Shown: in pieces, positions 1 through 7,243 of the stretch
Position numbering within the stretch: the first letter of the stretch is position 1
Layout of the letters: every line of letters begins with the position of its first letter
DNA from: GWE2-42-39 sp034003625
GTDB taxonomy: Bacteria > Bacteroidota > Bacteroidia > Bacteroidales > Prolixibacteraceae
NCBI GenBank assembly: GCA_034003625.1
Contig: JAVEYG010000007.1
Coordinates: 65,129-129,128, forward strand
Direction: 5' to 3'
DNA: 64,000 bases
Translations under genes and position numbers: made by a program
The notes under the pieces: model-generated
Seen by the model: only the letters and a program-made list of their open reading frames with translations
What the model was told of the DNA's origin: nothing
The model's database searches: none

Positions 1-1
1 A

Positions 2-241
2 ACCGGCCTTTATCCTGAAGTCGTAAAACAGGAAACCCATCCGGGCGACTGGATCGAAAGCCTGTTAATTGATACACCGGTTATCTGGTTTAAAAAGTTA
101 CTGCGCCGGTTCCGGTTTCTTCAGAATGGGAATATCCAGACCTATATTTTATACGGCTTCATCTTTATAAGTCTGGCAGTAATGTTGCCGGTAATCATCG
201 ATAAAATAGCAATAATCATTAAATTCTTAAATCACTTGTAA
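2..241 (+). CDS. HyfB/NuoL-like proton-translocating membrane subunit, C-terminal end (partial)
   Basis: An open frame enters from the left edge and ends at TAA 239-241, giving 79 codons. The end holds a hydrophobic segment preceded by an amphipathic K/R-rich stretch (IWFKKLLRRFRF) and followed by a last membrane helix ending IIIKFLNHL. This is the usual end of the NuoL/HyfB family of antiporter-like subunits of complex I and group 4 hydrogenases. The next gene starts one base after the stop and is HyfC-like, so position in the operon supports the call. The rest of the protein is outside the window, so no catalytic or proton-channel residues can be checked. Confidence 0.7.
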   Translation, partial: TGLYPEVVKQETHPGDWIESLLIDTPVIWFKKLLRRFRFLQNGNIQTYILYGFIFISLAVMLPVIIDKIAIIIKFLNHL

Positions 242-242
242 C

Positions 243-1148
243 ATGGTTAGTCTTGTACTCATTATATTGACAAGCTTATTTTTCACAGGGATTGTTGTCC
301 GGACAAAAAGTATTGCATCCGGGCGCAAAGGCCCCGGGATTCTTCAGCCCATGAAAGATATTATCCGTCTATGGAAAAAAGGCTCGGTATACAGCACAAC
401 CACCAGCTTTATTTTCCAGGTTGCACCAAGCATTTATATTGCTTCGGTACTGATGGCAATACTGATGGTCCCGCACGGAAATCATCCGGGCTTCATTTCA
501 TTTGAAGGCGATTTTGTGATGTTTGCATACGTACTGGCATTGGGCAAATTCCTGATGATCATTTCAGCGCTCGATACAGGAAGCAGTTTCGAAGGAATGG
601 GTGCAAGCCGTGAAGCACTGTATTCGATGCTTGTAGAACCTGCATTTTTTATATTGATTGGCTCCTTTGCCCTTTTCACCGGACAAACATCGTTTCATGC
701 AATCTTCAGTTCGCTGCATTACGGTTCTCATATTTCTTACATGCTGGGAGGATTGGCCACCTTTGTATTTGTATTCATTGCAATGATCGAAAACAGCCGT
801 ATGCCGGTTGACGATCCGAAAACCCACCTCGAACTGACCATGGTACACGAAGTAATGATTTTAGATAACAGCGGCTTCGACCTGGGATTGATCCTGTACA
901 CGACTCATCTGAAATTCGCCATGTACGGAGCAATTATCTCCAATTTTTTCATTGGGGTATTACCGTTTGAAGTTTCCATTCCACTGTTTTTCGCAGTGCA
1001 AATCTGCTTTGCAGTTATAGTCGGGATCATCGAATCGTTTATTGCACGTTTTCGCCTGGGACACAATCCCCAGTTTATTTTTATCCTGACTTCGGTATCG
1101 TTACTGATATTCTTCGGGGTATTGCTTGTTCTTGGAAAACTTATTTGA
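243..1148 (+). CDS. HyfC/NuoH-like membrane subunit of an Ehr/hydrogenase-4-like complex
   Basis: 301 residues, almost entirely hydrophobic, with about eight predicted membrane helices. Residues about 182-208 hold the family signature of the subunit-1 type anchor: ENSRMPVDDPKTHLE followed by MVHEVMILDNSG, with acidic residues inside the membrane region. In complex I and group 4 hydrogenases this subunit joins the peripheral arm to the proton-pumping arm and forms part of the quinone or proton channel. The length is normal for HyfC. It lies one base after the HyfB-like stop and directly before the HyfE-like gene, so it is cotranscribed. Confidence 0.85.
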   Translation: MVSLVLIILTSLFFTGIVVRTKSIASGRKGPGILQPMKDIIRLWKKGSVYSTTTSFIFQVAPSIYIASVLMAILMVPHGNHPGFISFEGDFVMFAYVLALGKFLMIISALDTGSSFEGMGASREALYSMLVEPAFFILIGSFALFTGQTSFHAIFSSLHYGSHISYMLGGLATFVFVFIAMIENSRMPVDDPKTHLELTMVHEVMILDNSGFDLGLILYTTHLKFAMYGAIISNFFIGVLPFEVSIPLFFAVQICFAVIVGIIESFIARFRLGHNPQFIFILTSVSLLIFFGVLLVLGKLI

Positions 1149-1149
1149 T

Positions 1150-1779
1150 ATGACAGATATACTTTTAATCGCGCTGGCCATGTCTCTGCTCTATGTGAGC
1201 ATCGCGAACAGGTTGTTGACTTATCTCCGCATCCTGGTATTTCAGGGATTTATCCTGTTTGGTGTTACGTACCTGACACTTACCCATATTAATACAGCGA
1301 ACCTTGTATTCATTATGCTCGAAACCGTGGTTTTTAAAGCTATCGCCGTGCCGTGGTTCGTAAACCACATTATTAAACGAAACGGGATTACCCGTGAAGC
1401 AGAACCGTATTTGCCCAATTTTGTATCGCTGATTATTGTTACGCTTATTTTTGTGGCGACAATCATTCTGTCGAATTCCATTAACGATACCAACCTTGAT
1501 AAGACGTATTTTGTGGTTGCTTTATCTACACTTTTCACCGGCTTGTACCTGATCGTTTCACGCAAAAAAATCATCACGCATGTAATCGGCTATCTGATCA
1601 TCGAAAACGGGGTATTTGTATTGTCACTGGCAGTTGGTAACGAAATGCCCGTATTGGTAAACATGGGTATCATGCTCGATATTTTTGCCAGTGTGCTTAT
1701 ACTGGGGGTATTCTTCAACAAAATAGGGGACGTTTTAAAGAACCCGGATGTAAACCTTTTGCGCAACCTAAAAGACTAA
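1150..1779 (+). CDS. HyfE-like (NuoK-like) membrane subunit
   Basis: 209 residues from the ATG at 1150; an in-frame ATG at 1126 would overlap the end of the upstream gene by 23 bases, so the later start, one base after that TGA, is preferred. The protein is a chain of about seven membrane helices with short loops. The stretch FIMLETVVFKAIAVPWF carries a glutamate and a lysine in the membrane, and LIIENGVFVLSLAVG carries another glutamate, as in HyfE/NuoK proteins, where buried glutamates take part in proton transfer. Operon position between HyfC- and HyfF-like genes matches the hydrogenase-4 gene order. Confidence 0.8.
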   Translation: MTDILLIALAMSLLYVSIANRLLTYLRILVFQGFILFGVTYLTLTHINTANLVFIMLETVVFKAIAVPWFVNHIIKRNGITREAEPYLPNFVSLIIVTLIFVATIILSNSINDTNLDKTYFVVALSTLFTGLYLIVSRKKIITHVIGYLIIENGVFVLSLAVGNEMPVLVNMGIMLDIFASVLILGVFFNKIGDVLKNPDVNLLRNLKD

Positions 1780-1784
1780 ATGAA

Positions 1785-3212
1785 ATGATAATCGGTATAT
1801 TTTTGATCGGTACATTACTCATCAGCGGTGGATTGTTTTTTAATCGGAACGCCGTTGTTAATTATTCATTTTTAGTTATTTACATTGCTTTGCTGTGGTT
1901 TTTCTGCATTCATGAACTGAGCATGCGGGACAGCGTTCAATTAGAATTTTTCAAACCCGATTCGCTGGGACTTTTATTGCTTTTTGCCATTGGGATTGTG
2001 AGTATCCCTGCATTTTGGCACGGGTACCGGTACATTGCCACGCACGATGAAACGCCGAAATCGAGAGGTTTGTTTTTCGGGGCAATGGTGATCCTGGTTT
2101 CAGCATGCGCGGTTGCCTATCTTTCCAACCACATTGCCGTAATCTGGATTTTTACTGAAATAACCACACTCAGCGCATCCGCCTTAATTTATCATCACCG
2201 AAATATCCGTGCGCTGGAAGGAGTATGGAAATACGTTTTTATTTGTGCCATCAGCATTACTTTCATATACATTGGTATTCTTTTCCTGAGCCTTTCGATA
2301 AAACAAGCCGGGATTGAAGATTTATCGTTCGATTCGTTGTATGCCAACGCATCGGCGTTGAACCCGTTCTGGTTGAAACTTGCGTTCTTGTTTATTTTTA
2401 CCGGTTTTACGGCCAAATTGGGATTAGTCCCGATGTACACTGCCGGAATTGATGCCAAAGACAAAGCGCCGGCGCCGGCAGGGGCGCTCCTGGCAAGCGT
2501 ACTGATGAATGTCGGGTTTGTTGGCGTCTACCGGTTTTATGCGGTCATTGCGCGTACCCCTTTAGTACATTGGGCCAATACCATTATGATTGTTGCTGCG
2601 GTACTTTCCGTTTTTGTGGCAACGGTTTATATGACCCGCATTAAAAACATTAAGCGGATGTTTGCCTATTCGGGCATCGAACACATGGGATTGGTCGTTT
2701 TGGGGCTGGCTGCCGGGGGTATTGGGACGTATGCTGCCATCCTGCATATCGTACTCCATTCATTTGTAAAACCCAGCCTGTTTTTTCAGTTCAACCAGAT
2801 TTACCGGGTTTATCAGAGCAAGAGTATCTACGATGCGGGGAATTATTTCAAATACAATAAAGCCGGGGCTGTGGCTGTTTTGTTGGGTTTTATCTCGGCA
2901 ACAGCCATGCCGCCGTCAGGACTTTTCATCAGTGAATTTCTTATTTTTCAGTCGCTGTTTGAGGCCCATAAAATTATCGTCCTGTTACTTGTATTGGTAC
3001 TTCTTACCATGATTATCTGGGGATTTGGTTCCAATATCTTCAAATTACTGTTTACGCCCCCGATGCAAATCGATGAAACACAAATACCACGGATCAACCC
3101 CTGGGAATCGTTTCCTCAGTTTTTATTGTTAGGGCTGGCTGTTTATATCGCTTATGCGCCGCCTGTGCTTTTTGTCGATTTATTACACGATGCGGTAAAA
3201 CTTATACCATAA
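1785..3212 (+). CDS. HyfF-like (NuoN/NuoM family) proton-translocating subunit
   Basis: 475 residues with about 13-14 membrane helices. Residues expected for an antiporter-like proton channel are present: Glu125 in FTEITTLSASALI, Lys211 in FTAKLGLVPMYT, and Lys329 in HSFVKPSLFF. The family couples electron transfer in the peripheral arm to proton movement across the inner membrane. It follows HyfE-like with a 5-base gap and precedes the large subunit by 6 bases. Length and gene order are typical of hydrogenase-4/Ehr-type operons. Proton pumping appears intact at the residue level, in contrast to the altered redox subunits downstream. Confidence 0.85.
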   Translation: MIIGIFLIGTLLISGGLFFNRNAVVNYSFLVIYIALLWFFCIHELSMRDSVQLEFFKPDSLGLLLLFAIGIVSIPAFWHGYRYIATHDETPKSRGLFFGAMVILVSACAVAYLSNHIAVIWIFTEITTLSASALIYHHRNIRALEGVWKYVFICAISITFIYIGILFLSLSIKQAGIEDLSFDSLYANASALNPFWLKLAFLFIFTGFTAKLGLVPMYTAGIDAKDKAPAPAGALLASVLMNVGFVGVYRFYAVIARTPLVHWANTIMIVAAVLSVFVATVYMTRIKNIKRMFAYSGIEHMGLVVLGLAAGGIGTYAAILHIVLHSFVKPSLFFQFNQIYRVYQSKSIYDAGNYFKYNKAGAVAVLLGFISATAMPPSGLFISEFLIFQSLFEAHKIIVLLLVLVLLTMIIWGFGSNIFKLLFTPPMQIDETQIPRINPWESFPQFLLLGLAVYIAYAPPVLFVDLLHDAVKLIP

Positions 3213-3218
3213 TACGAC

Positions 3219-4721
3219 ATGAACTATATTTCAATACATAATAACCAGTCAATCGCATTGAAAGATATTCCGGAACATGCTTATAAGATGTTTTTGGAAA
3301 CAAACATTGAACTGATGAAAAGTAATCCGGCAAGGCACTGTGTAAACTATTTTGGTTATAGTACAGCCGATAAAATTAAACTGATTTGCTGCATTGCCGA
3401 CGACGATCTACACGAGATTTTTGTCTCATCAACAGTTGTGGACAAAGGCTGCCAATTACCATCCTTCACGGCTCAAAACCACAATTTCGAAAAATTTGAA
3501 AGAGAAATCCACGAAAACTTCGGAATAAAATACAGCGATCACCCCTGGCTGAAACCAATGCGGTATGCTTACAACCGCGCCGATAAAAACGAAAAAATCG
3601 AAAATTACCCGTTCTATCAGGTTGAAAGCGAAGAACTGCACGAAGTTGGCGTTGGCCCCATTCATGCCGGAGTTATCGAGCCGGGGCATTTCCGTTTTAT
3701 CTGCAACGGAGAGCAAATTATGCACCTCGAAATACAATTGGGCTACCAGCACAGAGGTATTGAGCAGTTATTTATTCAGAAGAAAAAATTGCTGGAACGC
3801 ACCACTCTTGCTGAAAATATTGCCGGAGATACAACGGTCGGCCATACCACAGCATTTGTGAACCTGTGGGAAAGTTTGTGCGGATATACTCCTGACCGTT
3901 CACTGCAATTTTCCCGGACACTGGCGTTGGAACTCGAACGGATGGCCATCCATACAGGCGACCTGGCAGCTATTTGCGCCGATATTGCGTATCAACTTGG
4001 AAACTCGGTCTACGGAAGGTTGCGAACTCCCATAATCAATTATTTTCAGGAATGGGGAGGCAACCGTCTCGCCAAAGGCCTGATCAGGGCGGGGAAAATC
4101 AATTATCCGTTTTCAGAAGGACTGGCACTGAGGCTAAACGAAGTTTTGGATATATATGAGCCGGATTTTGAAGAGATCACCAAAAAGTTCTTTAAACTCC
4201 CGAGCGCCCTTTCACGAATGGAGAAAACAGGTGTGGTAGGTTACGAGCAGATATATGAAATAGGCACGGTCGGGATGGCTGCCCGGATGAACGGTTTGTG
4301 CCGCGATATCCGGTTGTCGCATCCCCACGATATGTACGGCAGTTCCATCGTGCATACTCCTATTATAAAACATCACGGCGATGTATATTCAAGGGCACAA
4401 ATCAGAAGGGAAGAAATCAGGCAGTCGATAGGATATGCCCGAAAATTAATTACTGATGTGCCGGAATTTAAAAAACCGGAAAATTTCACGTTGGCTCCAG
4501 GGAAAGAGATGTTTGCCCTTTCTCTTGTGGAAGGCTGGCGTGGAGAAATTTGCCATTGTGCAATCACTGACAAACAGGGCGATTTAATGGGTTATAAGAT
4601 CAAAGACCCTTCGCACCACAACTGGATGGCATTGGCACAGGCAGTCAGGAACAACGAAATATCCGATTTCCCGATATGTAACAAGAGTTTCAATTTGTCG
4701 TATTGCGGACACGATTTGTAA
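3219..4721 (+). CDS. HyfG-like large subunit (NuoC-NuoD fusion) without NiFe cysteines
   Basis: 500 residues. Residues about 1-130 resemble the NuoC/30-kDa domain and about 145-500 the NuoD/49-kDa or hydrogenase large-subunit domain, with the family motif LEIQLGYQHRGIEQ at about 170-183. In group 4 NiFe hydrogenases the next motif is R-x-C-G-x-C; here the aligned residues 200-205 read N-I-A-G-D-T. The C-terminal D-P-C-x-x-C motif is replaced by NLSYCGHDL (492-500), and the chain ends there with no processed tail. No NiFe centre can be bound in the usual way. The protein is therefore assigned to hydrogenase-related (Ehr-like) large subunits. Its electron partner is not known. Confidence 0.85.
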   Translation: MNYISIHNNQSIALKDIPEHAYKMFLETNIELMKSNPARHCVNYFGYSTADKIKLICCIADDDLHEIFVSSTVVDKGCQLPSFTAQNHNFEKFEREIHENFGIKYSDHPWLKPMRYAYNRADKNEKIENYPFYQVESEELHEVGVGPIHAGVIEPGHFRFICNGEQIMHLEIQLGYQHRGIEQLFIQKKKLLERTTLAENIAGDTTVGHTTAFVNLWESLCGYTPDRSLQFSRTLALELERMAIHTGDLAAICADIAYQLGNSVYGRLRTPIINYFQEWGGNRLAKGLIRAGKINYPFSEGLALRLNEVLDIYEPDFEEITKKFFKLPSALSRMEKTGVVGYEQIYEIGTVGMAARMNGLCRDIRLSHPHDMYGSSIVHTPIIKHHGDVYSRAQIRREEIRQSIGYARKLITDVPEFKKPENFTLAPGKEMFALSLVEGWRGEICHCAITDKQGDLMGYKIKDPSHHNWMALAQAVRNNEISDFPICNKSFNLSYCGHDL

Positions 4722-4740
4722 AGCATAAAATCTTTTCAAA

Positions 4741-5490
4741 ATGTTTGATAACCTGAAAATTATGTGGCACCAGGGAAAACAATTTATTCCCGATGTAACA
4801 ACAGCCAAAGTGCCGGGCATATTCCGGGGCAGACCGGTAATCTCAAACGAAAATGTAGATGAAACAGCGCTGGAAGAAATCTGTCCGACCCATGCCATTG
4901 AAAAAGCTCCGGTACGGATTGATCTGGGCAGATGTACTTTCTGCGGAGAATGTGCCATTCAGTTTCCCCAAAAAATACGTTTTACTTCTGATTATAAAAT
5001 TTCAGCCAACGAACGCAAAAAATTAATTATTGCTGAAGGCGACGAGAATCCCATCCTGGTCAATCCCGATATAATCCGAAAGGAGATACACCGGTTGTTT
5101 GGAGGTTCGTTAAAACTCAGGCAGGTATCGGCTGCCGGAGATAATAGTTGTGAATGGGAATTGAACGCATCGAACAATGTCCAGTTTGATGTCAGCAGGT
5201 TCGGTATCGATTTTGTCGCATCGCCCCGCCATGCCGATGGAATTGTAATTACCGGCCCCATCTCACAAAATATGGCCGGGCCACTGGAACGCTGCTACCA
5301 TGCGGTCCCCGATCCCAAGATCATCATTCTGGCCGGGACAGATGCCATCAGTGGCGGTATTTTTGCCGATAGTCCGGCTTTGGACCGCAGCTTCCTGTCG
5401 AAATATCCGATCGACCTTTACATTCCCGGAAATCCTGTTCATCCGCTGACCTTCATCAACGGCGTGTTAAGTTTACTGAGAAAAAAATAA
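4741..5490 (+). CDS. Ferredoxin-HyfI (NuoI/NuoB-like) fusion subunit
   Basis: 249 residues. The N-terminal part (about 28-82) is a reduced ferredoxin domain: Cys48 (ICPTHAIE) plus Cys65, Cys68 and Cys71 (CTFCGEC), exactly the four ligands for one [4Fe-4S] cluster, while the other set is gone (Phe at the expected fourth cysteine of the second motif). The rest (about 115-249) follows the NuoB/HyfI small subunit, with TGPISQNM, a VPDPK motif, GGIF and PG-x-P. Of the four proximal-cluster cysteines only Cys137 is kept; Asp134, Asp201 and Asn231 stand at the others. It is the last gene of the operon, 19 bases after the large subunit, and a terminator lies about 270 bases downstream. Confidence 0.8.
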   Translation: MFDNLKIMWHQGKQFIPDVTTAKVPGIFRGRPVISNENVDETALEEICPTHAIEKAPVRIDLGRCTFCGECAIQFPQKIRFTSDYKISANERKKLIIAEGDENPILVNPDIIRKEIHRLFGGSLKLRQVSAAGDNSCEWELNASNNVQFDVSRFGIDFVASPRHADGIVITGPISQNMAGPLERCYHAVPDPKIIILAGTDAISGGIFADSPALDRSFLSKYPIDLYIPGNPVHPLTFINGVLSLLRKK

Positions 5491-5756
5491 AACAGACTGT
5501 TTATCTGTGCCGGAACCGGGATATGGTATTGTTGAAAACGGTGGCCAATATATTGGCATAAAAAATAGTGTTTGCATGTCGAAAATGGTGGAATTTTTCG
5601 CATGAAGTAAAATGACAGGTTCTTTTGCTCCATAATCTTCTGGTTCCGGAGGCTTTTCAGTATATTTTTTCAAATCTTTTCAGTTACATTGAAATTATTA
5701 TAATTTTGCGGCATTCTATTATGCCTGTAAAACAGGTTTAATTGGTTTAGGTTTAC

Positions 5757-5787
5757 AAAAAAGTCCGGCAGAGGCCGGACTTTTCTT
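5757..5787 (+). terminator. Rho-independent terminator, probably bidirectional
   Basis: Perfect 9-bp stem AAGTCCGGC (5761-5769) with loop AGAG and GCCGGACTT (5774-5782), followed by TTCTTT on the plus strand. It is preceded by a run of A, which gives a T-run on the minus strand. It lies about 270 bases after the Ehr-like operon and would end it. Confidence 0.8.
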
Positions 5788-5966
5788 TCAATGAACAATC
5801 TCATACTAAACCATAGAAACCATTTATTGAACAGGAATTGAATAAGGGTGACGGATATTTCGCAGGAATTATTTGTAATCGAGAATCCGGTCAATATTAA
5901 ACCACCAGAGTAAACTCATTTTTCTTGGCAACCCCGCCTGAAGCGGATCCTGGAGCAAAATAAAAA

Positions 5967-5998
5967 CGGATGTTCTGTCAATTTTGACGAAACATCCG
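5967..5998. repeat. Imperfect inverted repeat
   Basis: CGGATGTT (5967-5974) pairs with AACATCCG (5991-5998), and the inner bases CTGTCAA/TTGACGA pair except for a two-base mismatch, leaving almost no loop. An outer AGCGGAT (5942-5948) can compete for ATCCGCT (5994-6000). It could be a terminator-like hairpin, a protein-binding palindrome, or an end left by a lost insertion; the sequence does not decide. Confidence 0.5.
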
Positions 5999-6189
5999 CT
6001 TTGGTGCCCAGAACAGGGGCATACTTCAGCTTCTTATTGTGCTTATATTCAATGGATTATCGAGTCTTAAGTTTTTTGGTCTCGATTTTGTCACCGCAAT
6101 GAATTGAAGAACTATAAATGTATAACAAAATTACAAAATATTCTATTTTAGATCAAATGGTACTGCTCTGAAATTGAGAAATTAATAAG

Positions 6190-6350
6190 AATTTATATGC
6201 TAGTCATAATTCACACATTCGCTAATTATATTGCCTTGTTCAATAGACAATTGAAACGGGGTCAAGAATGTTAGGACATACTTCGATTAAGACGACTCAA
6301 ATTTACTAGAGGATAGTTAATTCCAAAATCGTAGACTCAAAGTACTAAAG
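6190..6350 (+). pseudogene. Remnant of a tyrosine-recombinase (integrase) C-terminus
   Basis: Two frames carry the catalytic tail of a Bacteroidota phage-type integrase. In one, H-T-F-A-N-Y-I-A-L-F-N (6212-6244) matches the usual RHTFATTIALSNG segment. After a frame change, I-E-T-G-S-R (6250-6267) and M-L-G-H-T-S-I-K-T-T-Q-I-Y (6268-6306) continue the consensus up to the catalytic tyrosine, followed by an in-frame TAG and then R-I-V-N-S-K-I. The catalytic histidine (LGH) and tyrosine are still readable, but the frameshift, stops and missing N-terminal part show that it is dead. No matching upstream part is seen in the window. Confidence 0.7.
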
Positions 6351-6422
6351 GAGAACCTAACAGGTTAATAAATCCTACAAAAACACCAGTTGTTTCGGAT
6401 ATTTTTGAACCCTTATAATTTG

Positions 6423-7007
6423 CTACTTAATAAAAAGCCAGTAGAACAGTAATGACAATAAGCCTTCATCAACCATCGCTTTTTTGATGGAAGTTTTCGC
6501 ATTGGTAAGGTAATTCTCGACGGTTTTTTTTGTGATGTTTAACTTGGAGGAAATTTCATCGTTCGACAATCCTTCTTTTCTGCTCAAAAGGAAAATGGTC
6601 TTTTGCCGGTCCGGCAAGCGGTCAATGATTTTCTCCGCTTTTTCCAGCAAATCGTTATATTCTGTCTCTGTCACCGTCGTGTTGTCATCTTCCAACGAAT
6701 AGGCCGCGAACTTCTGCAAGTGCTTTTTTTCTCTCATTAATTGCCGGAAGTGTTTGCGGATTGTATTGAAACAGATCATAAAAATCCAGGCATCCAGATT
6801 TTTGATTTCCTTTAATTTCTCACGGTCTGTCCAAAGGTTGACAAATACTTCCTGAACAACGTTTTCCGCATCCTCCTTGTTTTTTAAGTTCCGCAAAGAA
6901 AAAGCATACACTTTCTTATTGTATCTACTGAAAATTTGATCAAAAGAAAGTGCGTCTCCCCTTATCAGGTTCACGATCAGGCTATGCTCGTTGTTCTCAA
7001 TCGGCAT
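6423..7007 (-). CDS. ECF-type RNA polymerase sigma-70 factor (FecI-like)
   Basis: 194 residues, normal for Bacteroidota extracytoplasmic-function sigma factors. Region 2 covers about residues 8-85 (ALSFDQIFSRYNKKVYAFSL, then NKEDAENVVQEVFVNLW), and region 4 covers about 125-180 (LPDRQKTIFLLSRKEGLSNDEI with a helix-turn-helix and ITKKTVENYL). A hydrophobic C-terminal tail (LLSLLFYWLFIK) is common in this subfamily. It is transcribed away from the FecR-like gene, which is unusual because such pairs are mostly codirectional. It probably drives the SusCD operons once released by the anti-sigma factor. Confidence 0.92.
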   Translation of the reverse strand: MPIENNEHSLIVNLIRGDALSFDQIFSRYNKKVYAFSLRNLKNKEDAENVVQEVFVNLWTDREKLKEIKNLDAWIFMICFNTIRKHFRQLMREKKHLQKFAAYSLEDDNTTVTETEYNDLLEKAEKIIDRLPDRQKTIFLLSRKEGLSNDEISSKLNITKKTVENYLTNAKTSIKKAMVDEGLLSLLFYWLFIK

Positions 7008-7032
7008 GAATACTAAGGTTTGATTAAACCAA

Positions 7033-7040
7033 CAAAGATA
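7033..7040 (-). promoter_or_regulatory. Candidate -7 element (TATCTTTG) for the sigma-factor gene
   Basis: On the minus strand TATCTTTG fits the Bacteroidota -7 consensus TAnnTTTG and sits about 25 bases ahead of the sigma-factor ATG. No clear TTTG/TTG -33 element is found at the right distance, so the call rests on one element. Confidence 0.4.
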
Positions 7041-7171
7041 TCGTTTTTATCTATTTCTGTGAATAGCCCTATTTAGAATGATTATAAATTGATAATTTCT
7101 TTGGGAGTTTTGCCCAGCATTGGGAACATTCTATTAAAAAGCAAATAAAACGATGCAAAAGACACCATATT

Positions 7172-7179
7172 TAATTTTG
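7172..7179 (+). promoter_or_regulatory. Candidate -7 element (TAATTTTG) for the anti-sigma gene
   Basis: TAATTTTG matches TAnnTTTG and lies 64 bases before the FecR-like ATG. A -33 element is not evident. Together with the minus-strand element it would make a divergent promoter region in the 236-base spacer. Confidence 0.4.
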
Positions 7180-7243
7180 GAGGAAACAAACAAATGGTGA
7201 ACTTTATACTAACAATCAACATTTTGCAACCAAAACAATAAAG

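Larger units (their letters stand above)
5491..6422. other. Gene-poor spacer between the Ehr-like operon and the polysaccharide locus
   Basis: No convincing intact gene is seen in these 930 bases. The stretch holds a bidirectional terminator (5757-5787), an imperfect inverted repeat (5967-5998) and a decayed recombinase tail (about 6190-6350). A 66-codon minus-strand frame at 5473-5673 has a charged, protein-like N-terminus (MKKYTEKPPEPEDYGAKEP) but overlaps the end of the fusion subunit and cannot be assigned. A further minus-strand open stretch of about 47 codons (about 5926-6066) has no start. The mix of debris suggests an old insertion or deletion site. Confidence 0.6.

Noticed and set aside
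3219..4721. Calling the large subunit a functional NiFe hydrogenase
   Set aside because: Both cysteine pairs needed for NiFe binding are absent.
5473..5673. 66-codon minus-strand frame with a charged N-terminus
   Set aside because: It overlaps the end of the fusion subunit and changes abruptly to a hydrophobic aromatic tail; kept only as a note in the spacer entry.
5670..5894. 74-codon minus-strand frame
   Set aside because: It runs through the bidirectional terminator, which explains its composition.
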